19,412 bases of DNA, from the NCBI GenBank assembly GCA_023818865.1, contig JAMWDF010000024.1, positions 1 through 19,412 on the forward strand. Direction: 5' to 3'. This DNA is from Candidatus Omnitrophota bacterium (lineage in GTDB: Bacteria > Ratteibacteria > UBA8468 > B48-G9 > DSTR01). The position numbers were made by a program, and so were the translations under genes. The notes beneath the pieces were generated by a model that was not told the DNA's origin, ran no database searches, and saw only the letters and a program-made list of their open reading frames with translations. This document shows, one piece after another, positions 1 to 6,934 of this stretch. Every line of letters begins with the position of its first letter. Position 1 is the first letter of the stretch.

Positions 1-2
1 TC

Positions 3-704
3 AGCCGGGAAGTGCTAAGCCCGGAAATCCTGATGCTTTTAAGCCAGTTCCCGATCATTGATAGCCGAATAATCCTGAGTACTGACCTCAGCGAGCGCGG
101 CCTGGTAGGTCAGTACCTGCCGCGCTCTCTCCTTTCTGCAAGCGGGAAGGTAGCGGCGATCGGTCAAGTCAGTATTAATGGAGGCCGCCTGGCCAGGCAG
201 GCAAGAAACCAAGAAGAGATTTTCAACCTCCTGGAGAAGAGAATTACTCTGGCAATCAAGGCGCTCGGAGAGAAGATTGAGTTCTGGAAGGTCAAGGAAG
301 AAGTTGCTTCTGAACCAGAGGGTATTTTTTTAATTGCTTTGGCTGGTCTGGAGGAATTAGCCGAAGCATTGGGAGCTAAATCAGAGAGAGAGATTGTGGT
401 ATTGTCACTGAAGATAAAAGAGTTGGCGGAAAAGTTTTGCGGTGAACAGACCCAGAAGGTGAACCGACCGGTAGTGTTTCTGCCAGTGACAGAAGAAGAA
501 GCCAGGGAACGATTGAGCCGGATAGACCAAACTGTCTACCGCCCCGGGCTTTCCGGAACTCTCTTAGAGAACAAAGAGTTACGGCCAATTCTGCCAGGCT
601 TCCCTCTAGTTGTTTCTCTGGAGGAAACAGACCCAGAAAGAATAAGAAGGCTGATTTTAGCTGCAGCCGAGACTAGTGTCCAACTTCGCTTTTCTTCCAA
701 GTGA
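3..704 (+). CDS. Unrecognised protein, 5'-partial
   Basis: The reading frame is already open at the left edge of the window. A GTG at position 12 would give 230 residues, but the upstream codons are also open and no ribosome binding site is visible, so the true start probably lies outside. I do not recognise the family. The protein alternates hydrophobic strands and charged helices, has no membrane segment or signal peptide, and looks like a soluble alpha/beta protein. Glycine-rich stretches occur near residues 30-60 (DLSERGLVGQYLP, SINGGRLARQA), and the C-terminal third has a TVYRPGLSGTLLENKELRPI segment. It ends 26 nt before the ATG of the YchF-like NTPase gene, so the two are probably co-transcribed and may work together. 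I see no frameshift. The function is unknown. Confidence 0.7.
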   Translation, partial: SREVLSPEILMLLSQFPIIDSRIILSTDLSERGLVGQYLPRSLLSASGKVAAIGQVSINGGRLARQARNQEEIFNLLEKRITLAIKALGEKIEFWKVKEEVASEPEGIFLIALAGLEELAEALGAKSEREIVVLSLKIKELAEKFCGEQTQKVNRPVVFLPVTEEEARERLSRIDQTVYRPGLSGTLLENKELRPILPGFPLVVSLEETDPERIRRLILAAAETSVQLRFSSK

Positions 705-730
705 ATAAAGGTCTTAAAGGTGAGGTGACC

Positions 731-1648
731 ATGATTCAAATAGTTTTGTTTGGCTATAGCGGGGTCGGCAAGACTGCCCTTTTTCAAACATTAACCGGAA
801 AAAAAGAACAGGTATTCGACCCTTTTACCCCTAATCTGGGCATAGCCAGATTACCAGATAGCCGTCTTTCCAGAATTGCTGAAATACTGAAATCAAGAAA
901 GATGGTTTATCCGGAGATAGAGATTCTTGACTTTAAGGGCTTCCCGGAAACCCAAGGTTTTCCGGCGGAGTATTTCCAGAACCTGGGAGAAGCTGATCTG
1001 CTTACCTTAATAGTGGACAACTACTCAGGCCGGGTGGACCCTGAAAAACAGGCTCAGTCTTTGACCATGGAACTGGTCTTTAGCGACCAGGAAAGACTGG
1101 AGAAGATTCTGGAACACCGGGCATCGGAGGCTAAAGAGGGAAAGGCCATGCCAGCTGACCAGCCGCTTCTTTTGAAATGCCAGGCACTGCTGGAGCAAGA
1201 ACAACCTCTTTCCCGCCTTTCGGAGGAACACCGGAAACTGCTTTCTGGCATGAATTTCCTCTCGGTGAAACCCCAATTGGTTTTTGTTAACGGTAGTAGG
1301 CAACCGGTTAATTTAATGGAGTCTTTTTTCCAAGCAGATGCCAGAGAATTCAACCAGGAAGATTTCTTACTTGCCATGAAGGAGAAACTCGGCCTGATAG
1401 AATTTTATACGGTGAAGGGCGAGACTACCCAAGGCTGGTTGATTCCAGCTGGCCTGGAAGCGAGAGCCGCGGCTGGTAAGATTCACCGGGATATGGAGAA
1501 GGGATTTATCAAGGCCGCGGTGCTGCCCTATAAGGACCTTTTGGAAATAGGCTCCTGGCAGAAGGCTAAAAACCTTGGGGTGTTAAAGTTTCTTGGTCCT
1601 CACTCCCATCTTACCGACGGCGATGTGGTGGAGATTTACTTCCATTGA
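731..1648 (+). CDS. Divergent YchF/OLA1-type P-loop NTPase
   Basis: The 305-residue protein follows the YchF/OLA1 plan. It has a P-loop (GYSGVGKT, residues about 8-15), a LP-D-RL-x-IAEI segment after G1, and a weak G3-like DFKG near residue 65. A charged helical insert spans about 110-180. The C-terminal TGS/DUF933-like half contains IHRDMEKGFIKAAVLPYKDLLEIGS and ends in LTDGDVVEIYFH. Canonical YchF proteins are about 360 residues and bind ATP through an altered G4 motif. Here the G4 region reads KPQLVFVNGSR, so neither the GTPase NKxD nor the usual YchF NVxE is present, and the segment between G4 and TGS is shortened. I chose ATG 731 because AGGTGAGG lies a few bases upstream. A GTG at 701 overlaps the preceding stop and is less likely. 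Canonical YchF associates with ribosomes; this looks like a specialised paralogue. Confidence 0.8.
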   Translation: MIQIVLFGYSGVGKTALFQTLTGKKEQVFDPFTPNLGIARLPDSRLSRIAEILKSRKMVYPEIEILDFKGFPETQGFPAEYFQNLGEADLLTLIVDNYSGRVDPEKQAQSLTMELVFSDQERLEKILEHRASEAKEGKAMPADQPLLLKCQALLEQEQPLSRLSEEHRKLLSGMNFLSVKPQLVFVNGSRQPVNLMESFFQADAREFNQEDFLLAMKEKLGLIEFYTVKGETTQGWLIPAGLEARAAAGKIHRDMEKGFIKAAVLPYKDLLEIGSWQKAKNLGVLKFLGPHSHLTDGDVVEIYFH

Positions 1649-1658
1649 CCAAAATTAT

Positions 1659-1674
1659 GTAGGAGGCTGCCTAC
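1659..1674. terminator. Possible bidirectional terminator hairpin
   Basis: A short inverted repeat, GTAGG and CCTAC around a 6-nt loop, lies in the 37-nt gap between the convergent NTPase and corrinoid-activation genes. The stem is only 5 bp and no long T tract follows on either strand, so the support is mostly its position between converging stops. Confidence 0.25.
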
Positions 1675-1685
1675 TATTAAAGGCA

Positions 1686-2375
1686 TCATTTCATTCGGTA
1701 GCTCCGGGCGAAGGAAGCATCATAGGCCACCACGCGACCTGGACAGTTTTCCCTTTGACAGAGTCGGCAAGCCTGGTAGTCAATCCGCGTAGGAAAGAAA
1801 ATCCCCGAGACTGTCTTGGTGGGTAGCATCAGACAGGAAGAAGTCAGTTCCACCCCAATGAGACCCTTGACATCTCCCAAAAGAGAAAAGAGTAGTTTCT
1901 GCTGCTCAATTGGCCAAACATCTTTGGCACTGTGGCCTGGGCTCATAAAGGCCAATGAGTTTAAACCGTAACTTTTCTGAAGATGATTTGCCAGAAATGT
2001 TCTGGCACTCGCCAGAGCCATCTCCTTGATGGCTTCCACCCAGAACCGAAGAAGGACATCATTACCACCCATGCCTGCTTGATCAATCTCTGACCCGCAG
2101 GTACAAATGTAAGGAAAGACACGATTGACCTTCTTCAAATTAACCGAGAGTACTCGGCTGGTGAAGGTAATTTTATCAATCCGCACCGTTTCTTCTCTCT
2201 TTTCTTCTACATAAGCTACAGCATAAAGGGCTTTGGGACGGGCAATTTTTTCCACTTGCTCTGCTAAAGCTAAAATTTCACCGGCCTGTTCACTTTCCGG
2301 GTCAATTCTCACTTTTTTCAGAAGGGCGGCCCGGTCAAGAGAAAACTTGATTTCCGGAAAAACTTTAAGTTCCAT
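1686..2375 (-). CDS. Corrinoid (MetH-type) activation domain protein
   Basis: This 229-residue protein resembles the stand-alone vitamin B12-dependent methionine synthase activation domain, the SAM-binding module that reductively methylates inactive cob(II)alamin. Visible family features are FPYICTCGSEID (residues 87-98), a SPGH-x5-WPIEQ segment (145-157) matching the SPGY...W.L.EQ signature, and LIGVELTSSCLMLPTKTVSGI (172-192). A C-terminal Cys cluster (C203, C206, C211) is often seen in the stand-alone forms. There is no B12-binding or methyltransferase domain on the same chain, so it presumably reactivates a separate corrinoid protein not in this window. The start at 2375 is supported by AGGGAGGA just upstream. 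It is the last gene of the minus-strand cluster, 46 nt behind the ceramidase-like gene. Its partner is unknown. Confidence 0.8.
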   Translation of the reverse strand: MELKVFPEIKFSLDRAALLKKVRIDPESEQAGEILALAEQVEKIARPKALYAVAYVEEKREETVRIDKITFTSRVLSVNLKKVNRVFPYICTCGSEIDQAGMGGNDVLLRFWVEAIKEMALASARTFLANHLQKSYGLNSLAFMSPGHSAKDVWPIEQQKLLFSLLGDVKGLIGVELTSSCLMLPTKTVSGIFFPTRIDYQACRLCQRENCPGRVVAYDASFARSYRMK

Positions 2376-2421
2376 TATCCTCCCTTTGAGCGAACAATTT
2401 TGCTGAGAAAGTTGTTATTGA

Positions 2422-3711
2422 TTAGCGGCTAGAATCACTTTTCCCCTGATGAAGTAGTTCTTCAATATTGGCCAACAAAATTCTTTCCGCCTGGGGAGAA
2501 AATGGCAGCCCATTGTACCAAATGTAAGCCTGAGTTTCATACCCTCCTTCTTGCAAGGCTTTTCTGGTAGGAAGATAGCCAACCAAGCCATCCGCACAGG
2601 TTAAAAGAAAAGTATATTTGAAAGGCGATTTCTTCTTAATTTTAAGTCCAATTTCTACAAGGACTTCTCCAGGGAAAGAAACCAGGACAACTTCCCCAAG
2701 AAAGAGTGCAGATACAGCGATCGGGATTTCTTCTGGAAGTGGACGCTGCCGGGAAATATTTAGATAAAAGGAAGCCCAGTCAATCCAGCGCTGAGCCACA
2801 ATTTTTTGTAAAGGGTCTGCGCTTCTTTTCTGGAGAATGGTATTTCGGGCAAGTATCTCCCTTAATTTTTCCTGGCAAGGCGGAAGAAGCGGCAAGAAAA
2901 CCTGGCGGGTCAGCATTCTTAACTCTGGCTGCTTTCCTTCAGAAAGCAATGACTCCACTTTAATCACCTCCCCAGCCAGCGCAGTACCCAGTCTTTCCAT
3001 AGTGTCAAAAGAGCCTCGATGGACCGGGTTCTGGTCTCCGGAGCATCCAGGGAAAAAGAGAGTCAGACCACCTAGAACACTTTCGGTTACTTTCCGAGTA
3101 GCCCCGGGATAATCAGCAGAGAAAAGAAGGTTATCCCGGGTCAAAACCACTGGATGGCAGGCATAATTGACCAACCTGGCGATGGTCTTATCTCCGGCAG
3201 CAGCTTTCAGAACAAACACCTCTTCATCTACCGGACAATCCTTCTTGCGATTTCTGATTTTCAGGCAGGAGCGACGATTAACATTGATTTTCACCCTCCC
3301 TTTTCCGGCAAACAGTTCTACCGGCTTTGGGTGCTTGACTGCTTGGACAACGCCCGCAGCAATCTTTCTCTCCAGGATAACGGAGTAAGCTGAATCTGGT
3401 TTCCCCATGCCATGAAAGACATCCAGGGTTGGTCCGGAATGGGTGTGGGTGGCGCAAAGAATTATCCGGTGACTCGGAATCCCACTCTGGTGAAAAACTG
3501 CCTGCCTGATTCTCTGACCCATACCGTAACTAATACCGCCCAAGTCGCAACTCACCAGGGCAAACAGCTCTTTCCCTTGTTTGAAGACCAAGGCCGTGGC
3601 AAAGAGATCGTCATGGACCCCGGTGGCTGGTCCGATTCGGCCAGCATAACCTCCCAGGTCTATTCCAGGTTCAGGAGTGATCACAGATCTTCCAGCGCCG
3701 GCTAAAAGCAT
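2422..3711 (-). CDS. Neutral/alkaline ceramidase-like hydrolase
   Basis: The 429-residue protein matches the N-terminal catalytic domain of neutral/alkaline non-lysosomal ceramidase. Motifs in order are GVHDDLFATALVF (about 31-43), DLGGI, ATHTHSGP (about 87-94, the zinc-binding histidines), NYACHPVV (about 182-189), SADYPG and GCSGDQNP (about 222-229). True ceramidases cleave the amide bond of ceramide and carry an extra C-terminal Ig-like domain. This chain is shorter, and many bacterial family members have unknown substrates, so the substrate should be left open. No signal peptide is visible. I prefer the ATG at 3711, which has a G-rich GGGGG element upstream. An in-frame ATG at 3732 has no ribosome binding site. 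The start overlaps the 3' end of the upstream membrane-protein gene by about 41 nt, suggesting translational coupling. Confidence 0.82.
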   Translation of the reverse strand: MLLAGAGRSVITPEPGIDLGGYAGRIGPATGVHDDLFATALVFKQGKELFALVSCDLGGISYGMGQRIRQAVFHQSGIPSHRIILCATHTHSGPTLDVFHGMGKPDSAYSVILERKIAAGVVQAVKHPKPVELFAGKGRVKINVNRRSCLKIRNRKKDCPVDEEVFVLKAAAGDKTIARLVNYACHPVVLTRDNLLFSADYPGATRKVTESVLGGLTLFFPGCSGDQNPVHRGSFDTMERLGTALAGEVIKVESLLSEGKQPELRMLTRQVFLPLLPPCQEKLREILARNTILQKRSADPLQKIVAQRWIDWASFYLNISRQRPLPEEIPIAVSALFLGEVVLVSFPGEVLVEIGLKIKKKSPFKYTFLLTCADGLVGYLPTRKALQEGGYETQAYIWYNGLPFSPQAERILLANIEELLHQGKSDSSR

Positions 3712-5995
3712 TGGTTTCCCCCAGGAAAACATCGGTTATCCACAGGTTATGCACAGAAAGTTGTTTATCAGATATGGCAAGATTTGGCCAACACTTAATC
3801 GCCATCCTGAAAAATTTTTCTGGAGAAAAAATATCCTTGTAAGTCTTTGTTATAAAAAAACATAATTCCTTGAACGACGGATAAATTCTGGTCAGGGACG
3901 CGCGGATAACCTCAACCTGGCCCTTCAAGTAGGTTAAAGTAAACCCAGGACGCTGATAGGTATTTTTCCACAGAAACGCCCTGTTTCTTAATCTAAATGA
4001 TAATCCCAGGCGGTCAAACATTCTTTTCTCAGGGTTAACCGCATGAATTAAGGTTGAGGGAGTGAACTGATAAACCTTGTAAAATCGGTCCTCCCATATC
4101 TGGTTAAAACACTCCGGATTTTCCAGTATCCAGGTATACTCTATCCAAGCAGGTTCTTTTCTTAACAGTACCCAATCTGTCTGATGCTGAATTAGCCCTT
4201 CCATCCAGATTCTGATATCCGGGTTTGCCCGGTAAATCTCCTTAATCTGGTCTGCCTGCGCCGGGAAAAGCACTCGCTGGCCAGGATACTCATGAATCAG
4301 CCGGGGTTGAATGCTATTGACTGATTGGTAGTAAACTCGGTTAGCCAGTTTTGGCCCATAAAGGGGATAGAGGAAAACCTGACCAACATAGGCAATTGTT
4401 TTTCCTTGGCCGGAGTTTTCCTGGACAAAAGACCATAAACCGGCTTGGTCCGGATAAAAACTGCTCCAGGTAAAATGCCTAATCTGCTGGTACTTGGCTT
4501 TCATCAGGGGAAAACGCCAGTACCCAAAGTAAAGAGTCACTACTACCACGGCAATGATAAAAGAAGTTACCCTTAGTTTTTTTGTCGGCCAAATAACTGG
4601 TAGACTGGCTATCAGTAAAAAAACAGCCAGTTTGCTCCAGGCGCCAAGCGGAACAGTATGCCTAGTGAAACCAAGAAAAACTGGGACCAATAATAACCTG
4701 GCGAAGTTCCAACGTTCCAGCAGGCCTATCAGAGCAAAGACCAGGACTCCGTAGATTGGTAAAAGGTGGCGAATCTGATGGTAGGCCGGGGGAATAGCGA
4801 CGAGGTAAAACAGCGGAATCAAAACCGGCAGAAGAAAGAGATAACGGCGAGAAGGAAACAAACGCCAGCCACTGAGTGTTCCACCCAGCCAGCCAGCGAA
4901 GAGCAGAAAAGAGGTAGCCGGGGTGGGATCAGCTAGCGAAGTAGGCTTGTAAAAGAGACGAAAAAGCCGACTAAAGCTGGAAAAAAAACAAGACCGTTCA
5001 TACAGATAAAAACCAGGCAGGATGAGCTTATTGCCCAGGGTGATGGTCGCTGGGAAAAAAGGGTTGCCCAGAAGCACTAAATTGCGCCAGTAACTGAAAC
5101 CGCCAACCAATAAGAAAAAAATCAAACCTGGCAGAACAGTCCGAAAAGACAATCTGGTCTTATTATTGGCCAGAAGCGGCAGAGCCAGGAGGAAGAAAAT
5201 CAGGGCGAAGTTCTTGGTCGCAATCAATAACCCAGCCGCCAGAAATCCCAGGAAGACCTTTCTTTTTTCTCCAGTGGAAAAATAGTAACCTGCAGTAAAG
5301 AACCAGGCCGTCATCATCAGGTCAACAAAACAAGAGAAACTCTGGCCGGCAATCGGCCGGACAAGAGAGAAAAGACAGGCGCCCAGGACACTGTTTTCCC
5401 GAGAAAATCCATACCTTTTCATCATTTGGAAAAGAGATAGACTGGCAACTGCCACCATGGGTAACTGGGTAAATCTGACCACGTGTTCATTCCCGCTGAA
5501 AAGAGAAAAAGCGTAGAGCAAATCGCCACCATGGGGGTAATAGGTCATAGCGATATCCTGGAAGAAAAGCGGGGGATAAGAAAGGCGACCTGTTTGAACA
5601 TAATGCACCGCGAAAGGCAGATGATAGAGTAGTCCATCGGTGGTCAGCGGCGGCAGCATTGACTGAAAATCAAGCACCATCAAGAACACACACAAGGTAA
5701 AGGCAATGGCCAACTGAGAAGGCAAGGAAAGATAGGCAGAAGAAATCTTCACCTTTTTCCACCGGCAGGAAACAAGGCTGACCATTGCTAGGAATAAAAA
5801 GGTAACTGTAAGCCACTCAGGCTTAAGTAACCCGAAAGAACCAAGGATGGTGAAAACGGAAACAATTTGGGCATAAAAAATGGTTAGGGTATGAAGCAAT
5901 TTCTCTGCCGGTTCATCCTCTGAGAAAAAACGGAGGGTAAAACCAGAACTACTGATTCCCAGAAGGAAAAGCCAGGAGAGAAGAATCATGGTCAT
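3671..5995 (-). CDS. Polytopic membrane glycosyltransferase-like protein (GT-C/PMT type)
   Basis: This 774-residue protein starts inside the Memo gene stop codon (ATGA overlap). It has roughly ten or more hydrophobic helices in its first 520 residues, then a long soluble C-terminal region. The first large loop contains LTTDGLLYHLPFAV (Asp near 120), followed by TGRLSYPPLF and MTYYPHGGDLLYAFSLF. That layout resembles GT-C enzymes of the PMT/ArnT/GT39 kind, which transfer sugars from polyprenyl-phosphate donors at the outer face of the membrane. The loop Asp is a candidate catalytic residue by analogy. Family membership is inferred from architecture, and the acceptor is unknown. The C-terminal tail after about residue 740 reads through two DnaA-box-like sequences and overlaps the next gene by about 41 nt. 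It may be an extension produced by loss of an earlier stop. Confidence 0.75.
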   Translation of the reverse strand: MTMILLSWLFLLGISSSGFTLRFFSEDEPAEKLLHTLTIFYAQIVSVFTILGSFGLLKPEWLTVTFLFLAMVSLVSCRWKKVKISSAYLSLPSQLAIAFTLCVFLMVLDFQSMLPPLTTDGLLYHLPFAVHYVQTGRLSYPPLFFQDIAMTYYPHGGDLLYAFSLFSGNEHVVRFTQLPMVAVASLSLFQMMKRYGFSRENSVLGACLFSLVRPIAGQSFSCFVDLMMTAWFFTAGYYFSTGEKRKVFLGFLAAGLLIATKNFALIFFLLALPLLANNKTRLSFRTVLPGLIFFLLVGGFSYWRNLVLLGNPFFPATITLGNKLILPGFYLYERSCFFSSFSRLFRLFYKPTSLADPTPATSFLLFAGWLGGTLSGWRLFPSRRYLFLLPVLIPLFYLVAIPPAYHQIRHLLPIYGVLVFALIGLLERWNFARLLLVPVFLGFTRHTVPLGAWSKLAVFLLIASLPVIWPTKKLRVTSFIIAVVVVTLYFGYWRFPLMKAKYQQIRHFTWSSFYPDQAGLWSFVQENSGQGKTIAYVGQVFLYPLYGPKLANRVYYQSVNSIQPRLIHEYPGQRVLFPAQADQIKEIYRANPDIRIWMEGLIQHQTDWVLLRKEPAWIEYTWILENPECFNQIWEDRFYKVYQFTPSTLIHAVNPEKRMFDRLGLSFRLRNRAFLWKNTYQRPGFTLTYLKGQVEVIRASLTRIYPSFKELCFFITKTYKDIFSPEKFFRMAIKCWPNLAISDKQLSVHNLWITDVFLGETNAFSRRWKICDHS
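3736..3755 (+). promoter_or_regulatory. Two tandem DnaA-box-like 9-mers
   Basis: TTATCCACA (3736-3744) and TTATGCACA (3747-3755) lie in the same orientation with starts 11 bp apart, about one helical turn. Both match the consensus TTATNCACA, and the first is the high-affinity E. coli form. They sit in the 3' coding end of the membrane-protein gene, just upstream of the ceramidase-like start. No AT-rich unwinding element or replication gene is nearby, so an origin is not supported. They may be a DnaA-responsive or titration site, or chance. Confidence 0.4.
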
Positions 5996-6804
5996 TCAAA
6001 AACAACTCCGGCATAACCAACCACATAGTCGGTCTGTCCGGTAACATCCGCGCTGGTGGTGTAACGCAACAAGGTGGCTCGGGTGGCCCCCAAGTTTTTG
6101 GCCGCAATTATCGCCACAGTAACTGGCGCATAACCGCACATAGTCACCTGTCTTTCCTCTATTCTTCTGGCCAATTCAAGCTCATCCAGGTCAAGGATGG
6201 CTCTCAAAACGAACCGGTCGTTTTCCTCAGTCACTTCCTGGCTATTCTCATGACTGAGATCGCTGCTGGCGACAATTAATACTGGCTGGCCAATCTCCTC
6301 AATGGATTGAGAGATGGCCCCAGCGATTTCTGCCCAAGCCTGATCCTGGACCGGCCCAGAAAGACAGAGACCCACAATTTTTATATCCGGTTTCAGATAG
6401 CGGAGAAATGGTAACTGGACTTCCAGGGAATGTTCTCGCCAGTGGGCAAAGGGGTCACTCTGAAGATACCGGCTTTTTTCAAGAAGTTTAGCCCTGAGAG
6501 TTTCCTCAGTGAGAATAATTCCCAGAGGAGTCTTCCAACCAGTGAAGTCACCCAGGCTGTAAGGTTCGCCGTAGCCAGTATGGTTAGGAGCCAGAATAAT
6601 GGCCTTTTCCGGAATTTCAATGGACCCATAGACCAGACCAGCCACAGAACCAGAGTAAATATAACCAGCATGAGGACACATAATGGCTTTGACCTTGCGC
6701 TTATCTCCTGGGGCCGCTAAAAATTTCTTAATGGTAGCCGAAAGATGCGTGGCACTGCCAGGATAGAACTGTCCGGCAGCTACCGGTTCTCTTATCTGAG
6801 CCAT
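5992..6804 (-). CDS. Memo family protein (AmmeMemoRadiSam system protein B-like)
   Basis: The 270-residue protein is a full-length Memo homologue. Family motifs in order are REPVAAGQFYP (5-15), CPHAGYIYSG (43-52), LAPNHTGYG (71-79), EHSLEVQLPFLRYL (124-137), ASSDLSHE (179-186), MCGY (222-225) and a C-terminal TTSADVTGQTDYVVGYAG. The metal-site residues known in human MEMO1 have equivalents here (H45, H75, C223, with D182 and H185), so copper or iron binding is plausible. In prokaryotes Memo often occurs with AMMECR1 and a radical SAM protein. Neither is in this window. I chose the ATG at 6804 because GAGAGGG precedes it and the family motif starts at once; the ATG at 6831 would add nine residues before the motif and overlap the putative promoter. 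It heads a four-gene operon and is coupled by ATGA to the membrane glycosyltransferase gene. Confidence 0.88.
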   Translation of the reverse strand: MAQIREPVAAGQFYPGSATHLSATIKKFLAAPGDKRKVKAIMCPHAGYIYSGSVAGLVYGSIEIPEKAIILAPNHTGYGEPYSLGDFTGWKTPLGIILTEETLRAKLLEKSRYLQSDPFAHWREHSLEVQLPFLRYLKPDIKIVGLCLSGPVQDQAWAEIAGAISQSIEEIGQPVLIVASSDLSHENSQEVTEENDRFVLRAILDLDELELARRIEERQVTMCGYAPVTVAIIAAKNLGATRATLLRYTTSADVTGQTDYVVGYAGVVFE

Positions 6805-6821
6805 TTTCCCTCTCGTCTTAA

Positions 6822-6850
6822 ATTTAACCACGCTGCACCCTCACGGTCAA
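6822..6850 (-). promoter_or_regulatory. Sigma70-like promoter of the Memo operon
   Basis: On the minus strand, TTGACC (6850-6845) is followed after exactly 17 nt by TTAAAT (6827-6822). Transcription would start near 6815, giving a leader of about 11 nt that just holds the ribosome binding site. This supports treating the Memo gene as the head of a transcription unit separate from the upstream pseudopilin operon. The 130-nt gap between the two units shows no convincing terminator. Confidence 0.5.
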
Positions 6851-6934
6851 GGATAGCCAAGAAGGAGCAATTAACTCCCGGAATGGTTGAACGAGAAAAG
6901 ACAGATGAAAAAGTGTTCCTGTTGAAGAAAAAGA

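Noticed and set aside
3736..3755. Replication origin
   Set aside because: There are only two DnaA-box matches, within coding sequence, with no AT-rich unwinding region and no dnaA, dnaN or other replication gene nearby.
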